From: Caulobacter sp. 73W
Lineage (GTDB): Bacteria > Pseudomonadota > Alphaproteobacteria > Caulobacterales > Caulobacteraceae
Direction: 5' to 3'
NCBI RefSeq assembly: GCF_041021955.1
Contig: NZ_CP158375.1
Location: 62,001 to 126,000 of the forward strand
Length of the DNA: 64,000 nt
Below, piece by piece: positions 15,751-24,645 of this stretch (positions within the stretch are counted from its first letter, which is position 1; each line of letters begins with the position of its first letter). A program made the position numbers and the translations under genes. A model generated the notes under the pieces. That model ran no database searches. It was given only the letters and a program-made list of their open reading frames with translations, and was not told the DNA's origin.

Positions 15751-16467
15751 TTATTGTCCCGCGAAATCGGCGATGGCGTCCGCGAGCTCGTCATCCTGGC
15801 CAGCGAAGCCGTGATGGGCTGCGAACCGGCAGGGATTGCCCTCCTCGGTTCCACCCTCAAGCCACACTACAGACACTCTGCCGGAGGCCCAGTCGACGAA
15901 GGGCTGGACGCCCTCAGGACGGGTGAAGCGACAACCATCCGCCCTGTGATGGATGACGAGGGTCTCCGGCAGATGCGCCGGATCGCCGAGAATGTCGCCC
16001 ACGCCTCGGGAGGGGCCGGAGGCGTCGCTGAGGAAGCCGGACGTCAGGATCAGCCGGTCAGGCGTCGCGCCGGCCAACAGGCCTTCGGCTGCCCGAGGCG
16101 TGCCGGCGCTCGTCGCCACGACAGTGACCGGACCGCCAAGCTGGCGCGCATGGTCCACCGCCTCGGACAGAACCGTGCCTTCCTCGACCAGCAGAACGTT
16201 GAATCCGCGCGCCGCAAACCGATGGGCGTTCCGAATGAGAACATTCGTCGCGTTCTCCAATATGGTCGCGCCTTCGCCGACGCCGAGCCGCCCGTTTCCG
16301 CCTGTCAGCACGACGAGACTGCCCCGCGCGCCCCGCGCACGCACAAGAATGTTCGGGACCTCGCCAACCTGCAGCACCTCCCCGCCCGCGACCGCTAGGG
16401 GCACGCTGGCGGGCGTTTGAGTTTGAACCGCGAGGAGCGCGGTGGCGAAGAGGGCGGCGAGGTTCAT
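15751..16467 (-). CDS. Exported alpha/beta hydrolase-like protein
   Basis: A 238-residue protein with a short Sec signal (MNLAALFATALLAVQTQTPAS) and an alpha/beta hydrolase fold: strand and turn GSLVVLTGGNG, nucleophile-elbow-like VATSAGTPRA, acid-like HHRADGC and His in AAHHGFAGQ. The elbow is S-A-G-T rather than G-x-S-x-G, so activity is less certain. A GGAGAT motif precedes the ATG. It stands alone on the minus strand. 15478-15750 has a weak 9-bp inverted repeat (CGGCTCTAG at 15600, CTAGAGCCG at 15636) and no gene. Confidence 0.65.
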   Translation of the reverse strand: MNLAALFATALLAVQTQTPASVPLAVAGGEVLQVGEVPNILVRARGARGSLVVLTGGNGRLGVGEGATILENATNVLIRNAHRFAARGFNVLLVEEGTVLSEAVDHARQLGGPVTVVATSAGTPRAAEGLLAGATPDRLILTSGFLSDASGPSRGVGDILGDPAHLPETLVIHHRADGCRFTRPEGVQPFVDWASGRVSVVWLEGGTEEGNPCRFAAHHGFAGQDDELADAIADFAGQ

Positions 16468-16701
16468 CGAAATCTCCTGAAAAGGGCTGTGGCGGAAGCA
16501 GCCGTCCTGGCTGCGGGCCTGCCGCTTGCCTGCTCACCCAGTCTCCCAAAGCCGATGACTCTTTCACCCGGCGTCTACGACACCCCGCCGCGCGCGGCCG
16601 TACAGAGTGGATGGCGGGCCCTCGCGGTTGGCCGAGCCCCTTTGGTGTTCCCCCCGGACGGTGAAAACCTACACGGCGCGCGCTGCGATTAAAATTCCAG
16701 T

Positions 16702-16724
16702 AGCGGACTGCAGTTCAGTCCGCT
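16702..16724 (-). terminator. Hairpin with U-tract after small membrane gene
   Basis: Arms AGCGGACT (16702-16709) and AGTCCGCT (16717-16724) with a 7-nt loop. On the minus strand the stem is followed closely by ATTTTAA, giving a plausible intrinsic terminator about 40 bp after the stop of the gene ending at 16764. The rest of 16468-16763 shows no gene. Confidence 0.55.
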
Positions 16725-16763
16725 CCGAGCCGTTATGCGCCGTTCCTAACCAAGCAGCGCGGA

Positions 16764-16994
16764 TCATCCTGGACCAGTGCTGATCTGGAGAACGGCGGCC
16801 GCGAAGAACGTCATAAAGACCGCCAGCGCCGTTCCCTTCAATGCGCCAAGCAACTTGCGGCCCCAGCTTCGTCCTTCTTCACGAGCGACGCTTCGCTCGA
16901 TCACCGCGCCGAAAAGGGTGATCCAGACGAGCACCAGGATACCCCATGCGTGGGTGCTAGCTTGCAACCAGACCGGATCAGAAAGCCTGCTCAA
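16764..16994 (-). CDS. Small two-helix membrane protein
   Basis: A 76-residue frame with two hydrophobic segments (AWGILVLVWITLFGAVI, about 16-32, and GTALAVFMTFFAAAVLQI, about 54-71) joined by a basic loop (REEGRSWGRKLLGALK). The alternation of membrane helix, charged loop and helix, plus a downstream terminator-like hairpin, supports a real gene. Family unknown. Confidence 0.45.
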   Translation of the reverse strand: MSRLSDPVWLQASTHAWGILVLVWITLFGAVIERSVAREEGRSWGRKLLGALKGTALAVFMTFFAAAVLQISTGPG

Positions 16995-17058
16995 GGCGTG
17001 GCCTGTTCATTCCAACAGCGGAAGTCCGGAATGGGCAACACACAGGGTTCCTAAGACG

Positions 17059-17403
17059 CTACCTGGTTGAACCGATCGCCAGGGTTTCGCTCAGGCGCGC
17101 TTTTTGAAGCACTACTTCCAGCTGGTCGAAAGCGCGCAGCACGGCCGCCCTCTCCCCCTCCACGCTGCTGACGAATGAGCGCGTCTCGATCTTGGCGCGA
17201 AGATCGCCCACCGCTTCGATGACGATGTGCAGGGCGGCCATGATCACCGGGTCAGGCTCGATCCTGGCGTCGATCTCGCGAACGGCGTTGAGAATGTTGC
17301 GAAGATTATGGCCAGGATCGAGGTACGGGGTCACCGCCTCGGTCTGGGAGCGGCCAAGCTCAAGCCAGGCCCAAAGCGTCTCAACTGCCGTCATGATCGC
17401 CAT
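17059..17403 (-). CDS. Hypothetical protein
   Basis: A 114-residue helical protein (MTAVETLWAWLELGRSQTEAV, AVREIDARIEPDPVIMAALHIVIEAVGDLRAKI, FDQLEVVLQKARL). No family recognised. The start could be 17403 or the methionine at 17394. It is divergent from the siderophore receptor operon, with 159 bp between them. Confidence 0.5.
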   Translation of the reverse strand: MAIMTAVETLWAWLELGRSQTEAVTPYLDPGHNLRNILNAVREIDARIEPDPVIMAALHIVIEAVGDLRAKIETRSFVSSVEGERAAVLRAFDQLEVVLQKARLSETLAIGSTR

Positions 17404-17562
17404 CTTACGACCCCGCGCCTCCCAGGCGAAGCCGATTTGCCCATCGCAAGCGAGGCGTTTGAGCCACTCACCCGGCTGAAGTGCGTGTTACCCGCGTCTG
17501 CACTTGCGACGCGTTCTTATCGGTCCTAGAAGCCCGGCACGTTTCATAGGACTTTTTTTCGC

Positions 17563-19623
17563 ATGCGTCTGCTCCTCTCCGCATCTATCGCCGTGCTCGC
17601 CGTTGCTTCAGCCGGCGCCGCCACCGCTCAGACCAATGTCGATGAGGTGATCATCACCGGCGAGCGCGCCACCACGGCGACGAAGACGGACACGCCTGTC
17701 ATCCGCACCCCCCAGGCGATCAGCGTCGTCGAAGCAGACCTGTTCAACGACCGCGCCGCGCTCACCGTCCAAGAGACGCTGCGTTACTCGGCCGGCGCCG
17801 GCGCCGAGCCCTATGGCCTGGACACCCGCGGCGACGGCCCTTCCCTGCGCGGCTTCAGCTCGGCGCAATATCTGGACGGCCTGAACAAGGTTCTGGGCTT
17901 CAACCTGGTCCCCCGCACCGAAGTCTTCACCCTCGAGCGGATCGAGATCCTGCGCGGCCCCTCCTCCATGCTTTATGGACAAGGCTCGACCGGCGGCGTG
18001 GTCAACATGATCTCCAAAAAGCCGACTTTCGAGCGCGGCGGCCAGATCGCCGCACAGATCGGCTCATTCGATCGCTACCAGGGCATGTTCGACTACCAGT
18101 CGCCACTCACCGAGGACGGTGACCTGGCCGCCCGCCTGGTGGCCGTGGTTCGCGACGCCAACATGCAGACCGATCATGTGCGCGACGACCGCGTCGTGAT
18201 CTCGCCGTCGATCAGCTGGAAGCCGGATGCGGCGACGACCCTGACCCTGATCGGCCTCTATCAGGACGACAAGACCAGCTCGAGCCAGCAGTTCCTGCCT
18301 TACGTGGCGACGCTGCAAGACACGTTCGCCAAGCTGCCGGTCGACCGCTTCCTGGGCGAGCCGAGCTATGATCGTCTGAACACTGACCAGCTGGGCGTCA
18401 CCCTGCTGGCCAACCGTCGCTTCAACGACGTCTTCGAAGCCAACGCCAACGTGCGCTACGTGGACGCTTCGACCGAGTTTCGGGAGATCTACGCCTACAC
18501 CTATGGCAACCCGGCCAACCCGTTCATCGATCCGGCCAACCAGATCATCCCGCGTTCGGCCTACGCCATCAACTCCGACACCAATATCTTCACCGCCGAC
18601 ATCAACGGCACCGCGCGCTTCACGACTGGTGAGATCGAGCACGTGCTGCTGGCCGGAGTCGACATCCTGGACCTGAACAGCAAGTCGGCCAGCGGCTTCG
18701 GCATGGTCACGCCGATCAACGCCTATAACCCCATCTACGGCCAGCCGTTCGACGCCCCTGCCCTGGCGACCATGCCCAAGCTCGACCAGAGCCAGCTGGG
18801 TCTCTACATCCAGGACCAGCTGCGCTGGCGTCAGCTGACCGTGGTCGCCGGCGTGCGCCGCGACCGCGCCAAGCAAAAGACCGAAGGCTCGGCCACGCAG
18901 ATCGATGAGGCCACCAGCTTCCGCGTCGGCGCGATCTACGACCTGGGCAACGGCTTCTCGCCCTACGCCAGCTATTCAGAATCCTTCCTGCCGGTGGCCG
19001 GCCTGAACGCCTACGGCGTCGCCTACCGCCCGCAAAAGGGCGAGCAGTTCGAAGTCGGCGTGAAGTGGCGCCCGATCCTCGGCGCCCTGATCACGGTCGC
19101 CGCCTACGATCTGAACGAGACCAACCGTCAGACCAACGACCCGGACAACGTCGTCAACCTGATCCAGACCGGCAAGATCAGCGGCAAGGGCGTCGAGTTC
19201 GAAGCCAGCTGGACGAGCCCGCGCGACCTGACGGTCACCCTGGCGGCCAGCCACGCCAAGACCGAGATCGAAAACTCCTCGGCAGCTTACGAGGTGGGTC
19301 GTCAGGCTTCCGACACGCCGCGCAACACCGCCTCGGTCTGGGCGATCAAGACGCTGCAGTTGCAAAACGACGTCGACTTCCGCTTCGGCGGCGGCGTCCG
19401 GTATGTCGGCCACACGGACTCCATCGGCTCGAACATCACCCTGCGCACCCCTTCCTACACGATCGCCGACGCCCTGATCGGCGTCGATTGGGGTCAGTGG
19501 TCGCTGAGGGCGACGGCGACCAACCTCTTCGACAAGCAGTACTTTGCGCCCTGCCGCTTCTTTGGCGACTGCTTCACCGGCCAGGGCCGCAACGTCATCG
19601 CCACCCTCGGCTACCGGTTCTAG
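17563..19623 (+). CDS. TonB-dependent siderophore receptor
   Basis: A 686-residue receptor of the FhuA/FpvA-like siderophore class. Sec signal (1-22), TonB-box-like NVDEVIITGER, plug with TPQAISVVEADL, RGFSSAQYLDGL and LRGPSSMLYGQGSTGGVVNMISKKP, then a barrel with YIQDQLRWRQLTVVAGVRRD, PYASYSESFLPVAG, GEQFEVGVKW, RNTASVWA and the closing ATNLFDKQYFAPC...ATLGYRF. Each of these is a hallmark of ferric-siderophore receptors. It leads an operon with a PepSY protein and a 59-residue membrane protein. I did not find a clear Fur box in the 159-bp upstream region. Confidence 0.94.
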   Translation: MRLLLSASIAVLAVASAGAATAQTNVDEVIITGERATTATKTDTPVIRTPQAISVVEADLFNDRAALTVQETLRYSAGAGAEPYGLDTRGDGPSLRGFSSAQYLDGLNKVLGFNLVPRTEVFTLERIEILRGPSSMLYGQGSTGGVVNMISKKPTFERGGQIAAQIGSFDRYQGMFDYQSPLTEDGDLAARLVAVVRDANMQTDHVRDDRVVISPSISWKPDAATTLTLIGLYQDDKTSSSQQFLPYVATLQDTFAKLPVDRFLGEPSYDRLNTDQLGVTLLANRRFNDVFEANANVRYVDASTEFREIYAYTYGNPANPFIDPANQIIPRSAYAINSDTNIFTADINGTARFTTGEIEHVLLAGVDILDLNSKSASGFGMVTPINAYNPIYGQPFDAPALATMPKLDQSQLGLYIQDQLRWRQLTVVAGVRRDRAKQKTEGSATQIDEATSFRVGAIYDLGNGFSPYASYSESFLPVAGLNAYGVAYRPQKGEQFEVGVKWRPILGALITVAAYDLNETNRQTNDPDNVVNLIQTGKISGKGVEFEASWTSPRDLTVTLAASHAKTEIENSSAAYEVGRQASDTPRNTASVWAIKTLQLQNDVDFRFGGGVRYVGHTDSIGSNITLRTPSYTIADALIGVDWGQWSLRATATNLFDKQYFAPCRFFGDCFTGQGRNVIATLGYRF

Positions 19624-19628
19624 ATCAG

Positions 19629-20771
19629 ATGAAGCACGGCGCGCTGAGAAGCTGGTTTTGGGTGCACAAGTGGACGAGCCTCGTCTGCACCCTTTTCCTG
19701 TTGCTGCTCTGCGTGACCGGGCTTCCGCTGATCTTCGCCGAAGAGATCGGGCATCTGACCGGCGCGGCGGTTGAACCGCCGCCGCCGCCGGCGGGTTCGC
19801 AAGCCCTGAACGTCGATGACCTCGTCGCTCAGGCCAACGCCAAGTATCCCAGCGACGTGCCGCTGTTTTTTGGCTGGGACGCGCACTCCACCGGCGTATA
19901 CGTCAACCTGGGCGCTGAGCCCTCCACGCCGCCGGCGGGCATGAACACCGTCGTCATGGACGGTCATACCGGCCGTGACATGGAAGCCCCGCAGTTCAAC
20001 ACCGGCTTCATGTACGTCCTGCTTCGCCTGCACACCGACCTTTATGGCGGTCTGGCTGGCTATCTCTTCCTCGGCGTTATGGGCCTGCTGTTCGTCGCCT
20101 CGACGGTGTCGGGCGTGGTCCTCTATTCGCCCTTCATGAAAAAGCAGGCGTTCGGGGCCTTCCGCACCGACCGCAGCCGTCGCCTGGCGTGGCTGGACCT
20201 GCACAACCTTCTGGGCGCAGCCTCGATCATCTGGGTGCTGACCGTTGGGGTGACGGGCGCGATCAACACGGTCGCAGGGCCGCTGCAGAGCGCCTGGCAG
20301 GCCGATGCCGTGTCTGCTTTCGCCGCGCAGTATGAGGGCCGCCCTGCCCCGACCAAGCTTGCTTCCGTCGATCAGGCGATCAAGACGGCCCGTGAGGCCG
20401 AACCGAACATGCGGCCCGCCTTCGTGGCCTGGCCTGGCACGGGCTACAGCGGCGACCACCACTATGGGGTCTTCATGGCCGGCACGACGCCCGTGACCGC
20501 CCAGCTCTACTACCCCGTCCTCATCGACGCGGTGACTGGTGAGCTGACCGCTCAGCCCAAGGCGCCCTGGTACATCACCATGCTGCTGCTAAGCCAGCCG
20601 CTGCACTTTGGCAATTACGGCGGCATCGCCCTGAAGGTCATCTGGGCGCTTCTCGACCTGATGGTGATCGCCATCCTGGTCAGCGGCGTGGTGCTGTGGC
20701 TTCGCAAGTCCGGCGACACCAAGCGCCTGGACAAGCTCAAGGTCGCCCATGACGCCAAGGCGCACGCATGA
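19629..20771 (+). CDS. PepSY-TM domain protein (PiuB-like)
   Basis: A 380-residue inner-membrane protein: N-terminal helix (VHKWTSLVCTLFLLLLCVTGLPLIF), a PepSY periplasmic domain with VVMDGHTGRDM, a central pair of helices (LAGYLFLGVMGLLFVASTVSGVVLY; LHNLLGAASIIWVLTVGVTGAINTV), a second PepSY domain with PVLIDAVTGELT, and a C-terminal helix (VIWALLDLMVIAILVSGVVLWL). The conserved HKW, LHTDLY, LHNLLG and PLHFGNYGG histidines fit a b-heme or iron-reductase role proposed for siderophore-linked members. ATG at 19629 is 5 bp after the receptor stop; a longer frame from 19065 is a shadow. Confidence 0.9.
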   Translation: MKHGALRSWFWVHKWTSLVCTLFLLLLCVTGLPLIFAEEIGHLTGAAVEPPPPPAGSQALNVDDLVAQANAKYPSDVPLFFGWDAHSTGVYVNLGAEPSTPPAGMNTVVMDGHTGRDMEAPQFNTGFMYVLLRLHTDLYGGLAGYLFLGVMGLLFVASTVSGVVLYSPFMKKQAFGAFRTDRSRRLAWLDLHNLLGAASIIWVLTVGVTGAINTVAGPLQSAWQADAVSAFAAQYEGRPAPTKLASVDQAIKTAREAEPNMRPAFVAWPGTGYSGDHHYGVFMAGTTPVTAQLYYPVLIDAVTGELTAQPKAPWYITMLLLSQPLHFGNYGGIALKVIWALLDLMVIAILVSGVVLWLRKSGDTKRLDKLKVAHDAKAHA

Positions 20772-20947
20772 AGAGCTATTCGCTTCGCCCCTTCCTGATC
20801 CCGACCATACTGGGCGTCATCACCGGATTTGCGCTTCTGGCCGCGCTTTTGAGCGACGGCCTCTTAGAGACCATTTCGGTCGTTCTGCTCGGCGGCGTGG
20901 TGGCGCTGGTCATCGTGCATCTGCTGCGACGGCAGCCCCGCAGCTAG
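20768..20947 (+). CDS. 59-residue membrane protein, siderophore operon
   Basis: A 59-residue protein with two hydrophobic segments (FLIPTILGVITGFALLAALLS and TISVVLLGGVVALVIVHLL) and a basic C-terminus (RRQPRS). It starts at an ATG overlapping the PepSY stop (ATGA), so it is the third coupled gene of the receptor-PepSY operon. Proteins of this size and topology recur after PepSY genes in siderophore loci and probably form part of the same inner-membrane complex; function unproven. Confidence 0.72.
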   Translation: MKSYSLRPFLIPTILGVITGFALLAALLSDGLLETISVVLLGGVVALVIVHLLRRQPRS

Positions 20948-20956
20948 GGCTTGGCT

Positions 20957-21390
20957 TCAAAGGCCAAGAGGCCGTTGCTCACGGATCAGGTCGATCAGCA
21001 GCTGCAGCGCCGTAGGTACCTGCCCGAGCCTTGAATAGTGGACGTACAAGCCCGGGCCCGAGGTCGCCCAATCGTCGAGCACGACCTCTAGCTTGCCCCT
21101 GGACAATTGCCCGTGAATGGCGATCTGCGGCGCGAACGTCAGCGCGGCGCCGCGCTGGGCCAGGCTGAGGGCGAACTGGGTCTCGTCGACGGTGATTGAG
21201 CCGGGAGCGGCCGTCAGCTCGCTGAAGCCCTTGTCAAACTCCCAGTCATAGATTTCGTCGGCTCCGGTGCGGATGCGAAGGCGCTGATGGTCTTTCGGAT
21301 CTTCCGGATGCTGGCTTCCGGTGTCGCACGATGTAGGCGGGCGATGAGGCGACGATCTATCGGATATCAGCCCGCGAGCGCGCCGATCAT
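20957..21390 (-). pseudogene. LysR-type regulator remnant, frameshifted and 5'-truncated
   Basis: On the minus strand, an in-frame stretch of about 110 residues ending at 20957 reads as the C-terminal half of a LysR effector domain (HQRLRIRTGADEIYDWEFDKG, ITVDETQFALSLAQRGAALTFAP, LGQVPTALQLLIDLIRE). Just upstream the typical SSPAYIVRH motif sits in a different frame, and further upstream another frame carries PIDRRLIA, with stops between. The DNA-binding half is missing; the remnant abuts the 3' end of the next hydrolase gene. It is dead as a regulator. Confidence 0.78.
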
Positions 21391-21400
21391 CGGGGTGGCT

Positions 21401-23458
21401 TCAGTTGGGGAAGATGTAGCCGCAGGACGTATCGGCAGGATCATGCGCCAGAACGCGGTCGTACATCCCGGCGCGCTCGGCCAGGCGAGCTTCCAGCTCG
21501 TCGGCGGCCAAAAAGCCCTCCGTTACCTGACGCTGCAGCGCGGCCCTGGTCGCGGCGATGAAGGTTGAGCGGTCGGCGTATCGCTCCTCGATGGAACGGC
21601 GCGAGTCCTTGGCGGCGACGCGCTCGGCTTTCGTTCTGGCGAACGGCACGAACGAGCCGTCAAAGCGCCCCTGCGACCAGCCAAAGCCGGTCTTCGGCGC
21701 GCGAAGGTTCCAGCCGGTGTGGGTGCCAAGCGGAACTTCCAGCTCAGCCTGGCGCACGCCTGCGACGTCATTGCCGTCCGCGTCCGGGCGGGGAACGAGC
21801 GTGGTGTAGGGCGCAAGATGCCTGGGCGGCAGCTTGTCGACGATGCCGTCGCTCTCGAAACGGCTTCCCAGATCCAGGCGCGGCGGCGTCAGGGGCTCGC
21901 GCGGTAGCGTGAGGCCCGTGCCGGTCGGGAAGGCCGCCTTGTAGGCGGCGGTCGAGACAAGCTCGCCCTTGGCGATGGAGGGATAGCGGCTGGCGGGCGG
22001 CTCCTTGCCCGTGCGCACCCACTCGTCCAGGGCGTACATCAGCGCCCGCTCGACCGGATAGTGGTTGGCGGTGTTGACGCAGGCCGTCAGCGGCGCGCGT
22101 TCGCGGTTACGGCCGACAAAGTGCTGCGAGCCCGCCAGCAGATAGACGCGGGCGTTGGGATCCTCAACGGCATCCGCCTTGCCGTCTGGCGTGGTGTGGA
22201 GCAGCGAGGCCGAGCGGTTCCAATACTCGGCCGAGGTGTTGACGAAGAAGACCTTGGGCAGAGCGCCTGCCGCCCGCGCGCCATCGAGCATGGAGCCGCT
22301 TTTGCCGGTCGCCGGATCGACGCTCGGCGCGCTGGTGAACGGGAACGCGTCGGTGGGATGATCGTGCTCGACCAGCGGGCTGAAGTGGCGTGTGGGCATG
22401 GCGAAGCGGTGATTGAAGCTCCCCCTCCCCGCGCCCGGCACATGGCTGAAGGCGCCGTCAAAGGCGGGACGGCCCTGCTCGTCCCGGTTCATGCCCAGAT
22501 AAAGCATCGTGTTGATCACGCGGCCTGATTGGGAGATGCCGAAGATCAGAGAACGGTCGTAGGGCTTTTGCCCGGCGAAAGGCGTGGTCTTCACGTACGA
22601 CAGCAGGTCCCGGATTCCCGCCATGCCGACGCCTGTGATCACGGGATCCTTGGCCAGATAGGTCAGCTCATAGAGCTTGCCAGTCTGGAAGCCGCCATCA
22701 AGTTCGACGTTGGAGGCAAGCTCGCCCGCGACCGGCTCGACGATCCGCCAGGTCTTGCGGTCGATCACGTGGCGCTTGGCCGTTGGGCCATCGCGCCAGG
22801 TCAGGGTCGCCTCGCCAAAGCCGTCTGCGGGCGGATGGATCTTGGCCAGGTTGCCGGTGAACCGCGCCGTGAGCGCAGGCGCGTCGACCAGGAATTCGTA
22901 GGCGACCTTGCCGGTGATCGCCTTGCCGTTCTGCGTGGCGGCGGGGGCTTTAAGGATCAGGGTCTTGTTGCCGGCGGCCGGCGGCTCGACGTCCCAGGTC
23001 CAGGCCGACCACAAAAGCGTGTAGCCCCGCTTGAGCAGATGAGCCGGGCCTAGGTCCTCCAGCGTGGTCGGATCGTTGTTGGGCGGGCTCTTGCCGTTGA
23101 CCTGGCCCATGATGGCCAGGCTGCCGCGATTGTTGACGTCGTAGATCACCGCGCCGGCGCCGGGGCTTTGGCCGGGAGCGACGGGGCGCAACATCAGCAC
23201 GTCGGTGAAGAAGCGCACCTTGCCGTCGGCGTCCCGAGGTGCAAGATCCAGATCATGGATCGCGGCGTTGGCCTTGTCATAGGGGTCGAGGGCGACGAGC
23301 GCGCGGCCGCGGATTTTCTCGTAAGCGCCGGCTTGGCCAAATGCCGCGCCGCCAGCCAGCGCGGTCCGTTCCAGGACGTCGATGCGCTCCACGGCGGCCT
23401 CGGCGGCGGTGGCTACCAGGCAGGTGGCGAGGACAGTCGCGGCGACGCTGCGGATCAT
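21401..23458 (-). CDS. Secreted alpha/beta hydrolase domain-containing protein
   Basis: A 685-residue exported protein of the large alpha/beta-hydrolase-domain family (DUF type often annotated 'alpha/beta hydrolase domain-containing protein'). Sec signal of about 22 residues (ending AAEAAVE). An N-terminal beta-rich region contains YEKIRGRALVALDP and VIYDVNNRG. The catalytic part has LIFGISQSGRV (nucleophile Ser), RPAFDGAFSHVPGAGRGSFNHRF, LPKVFFVNTSAEYWNRSASLLH and AGSQHF (candidate His). It may cleave esters or amides in the periplasm. The ATG at 23458 fits the signal peptide; the frame continues upstream to 23608 but looks non-coding. Confidence 0.85.
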   Translation of the reverse strand: MIRSVAATVLATCLVATAAEAAVERIDVLERTALAGGAAFGQAGAYEKIRGRALVALDPYDKANAAIHDLDLAPRDADGKVRFFTDVLMLRPVAPGQSPGAGAVIYDVNNRGSLAIMGQVNGKSPPNNDPTTLEDLGPAHLLKRGYTLLWSAWTWDVEPPAAGNKTLILKAPAATQNGKAITGKVAYEFLVDAPALTARFTGNLAKIHPPADGFGEATLTWRDGPTAKRHVIDRKTWRIVEPVAGELASNVELDGGFQTGKLYELTYLAKDPVITGVGMAGIRDLLSYVKTTPFAGQKPYDRSLIFGISQSGRVINTMLYLGMNRDEQGRPAFDGAFSHVPGAGRGSFNHRFAMPTRHFSPLVEHDHPTDAFPFTSAPSVDPATGKSGSMLDGARAAGALPKVFFVNTSAEYWNRSASLLHTTPDGKADAVEDPNARVYLLAGSQHFVGRNRERAPLTACVNTANHYPVERALMYALDEWVRTGKEPPASRYPSIAKGELVSTAAYKAAFPTGTGLTLPREPLTPPRLDLGSRFESDGIVDKLPPRHLAPYTTLVPRPDADGNDVAGVRQAELEVPLGTHTGWNLRAPKTGFGWSQGRFDGSFVPFARTKAERVAAKDSRRSIEERYADRSTFIAATRAALQRQVTEGFLAADELEARLAERAGMYDRVLAHDPADTSCGYIFPN

Positions 23459-23561
23459 GGAACGGCTCCCCAAACTCGAAGCCGCAAGGTGTCGTCGGCT
23501 TCGCCATTGTTGGCAACTGCCGCCGACCGTTCGGACGCTCAGGATTTGCAGCTTGCCTGCG

Positions 23562-24152
23562 CTAGCGCGGGATAGTTCGCTCGATGCCACGCTCTCTTCG
23601 CCGTTCACGCTGCAGCTTTCGCTCTATCTCGCGATCCTCTTCTCGAAAGCGCTCGATAAGGCGCGATTTGCGAGTTAGCGCCTCGCCAATCCGTTGAACG
23701 CGCACCGAGAGCGCGTATCCGAGCTCCATGTCTTCCCTGTCCGGCGAATCCATCAGGGCATGGGCCACTTGCCGATAGCCCATGACCGCTTCGTGTCGCT
23801 TGTGCCGAACGAGATCGTCCCAGGGTGAATGGGTTTGGCCGTCCTCGTAGGCACGGCGGGCGTCGTCGAGAATGCGGGCCTCGCGGCGGCTTGGTTGCCG
23901 CTGCTCTGGATCCTGATCCTTGGCATGGACGTGTTCGGCCATCGAGCGTCGTTGCGTCTCAAATATGCCGCGAACCCACCGCGGCGTGGCTATGGTCTCC
24001 AACCCGTTGTTGCGCAGCTTTTCCGCCCACACCTCGCGCCACCGCTTGAGTTGTGGGAGCCGTAGGTCAAGCTGAGCGCCGTCTTCGCCAAACGAGCGAA
24101 CGGTGATGTGAAGGTGCGGGTGGTCGGTGTCGGTGTGGAAGGCGGTGATGCC
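23562..24152 (-). pseudogene. Relaxase (MobA/VirD2-type) C-terminal remnant
   Basis: About 196 codons with the histidine-triad motif of MOBP/MOBQ-like relaxases: TDTDHPHLHITVRSFGEDG, followed by LDLRLPQLKRWREVWAEKLRNNG and a basic charged C-terminal tail (RERRRERGIER). The 5' part with the catalytic tyrosine is missing; the frame begins abruptly at about 24152 where it abuts nucleotidyltransferase sequence. No start codon lies at the junction. It marks a former integrative or conjugative element. A methionine at about 24032 would only give a shorter open frame. Confidence 0.72.
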
Positions 24153-24331
24153 CAGTCGCCGCGGGCGTAGGAACCGTAGAGAATGATCTTGAGGATCTTT
24201 GCGTCGCGCAACCTGGCTGAGGTTCGGTTCGCCGTCTTCTTGGCGAATTCCTCGCGCAGAACCTCGACCACGTAGTCCAACTCACGGCGTTTGACCGTGG
24301 GTAGCTGGCTGAGGTCCTTGGGCTTGCTCAT
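24153..24331 (-). pseudogene. Nucleotidyltransferase (MNT-type) N-terminal remnant
   Basis: From ATG 24331 the frame reads as a nucleotidyltransferase N-terminus (LPTVKRRELDYVVEVLREEF, then KILKIILYGSYARGDW), the GS signature of minimal nucleotidyltransferases that partner HEPN domains. Right after GDW, before the catalytic D-x-D, the sequence switches to relaxase sequence in another frame, so the enzyme is truncated. A GTG/ATG start further up (24415) is possible. 24332-24645 holds no other recognisable gene. Confidence 0.68.
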
Positions 24332-24645
24332 AGCCAAGGTAATAGCCCGGTCACGGGCTCTGGCAACCAAACTCTCAAGCTGACCCTGCTTGTCGAAACG
24401 CCTTACGCCGACCATGCGTCACAAACCTTGTTCATGGTCGCCAAACCACCTGAAGTAGAACAAATGACGAACCACATGTCTATCGGTATGTAGACGATTG
24501 GCGGAGCCAAACCTTGTGCAACAAGGGCTCGCATTGCGCTCGCATGTCAGGCGCCCGGCTATTCGCGCATGAAGGTGACTTCGCCTTCCGTTGACTGTGC
24601 TGATCGCTAGCTCGACCCTTACGGACGACAGCTTGGGGATGAGCA

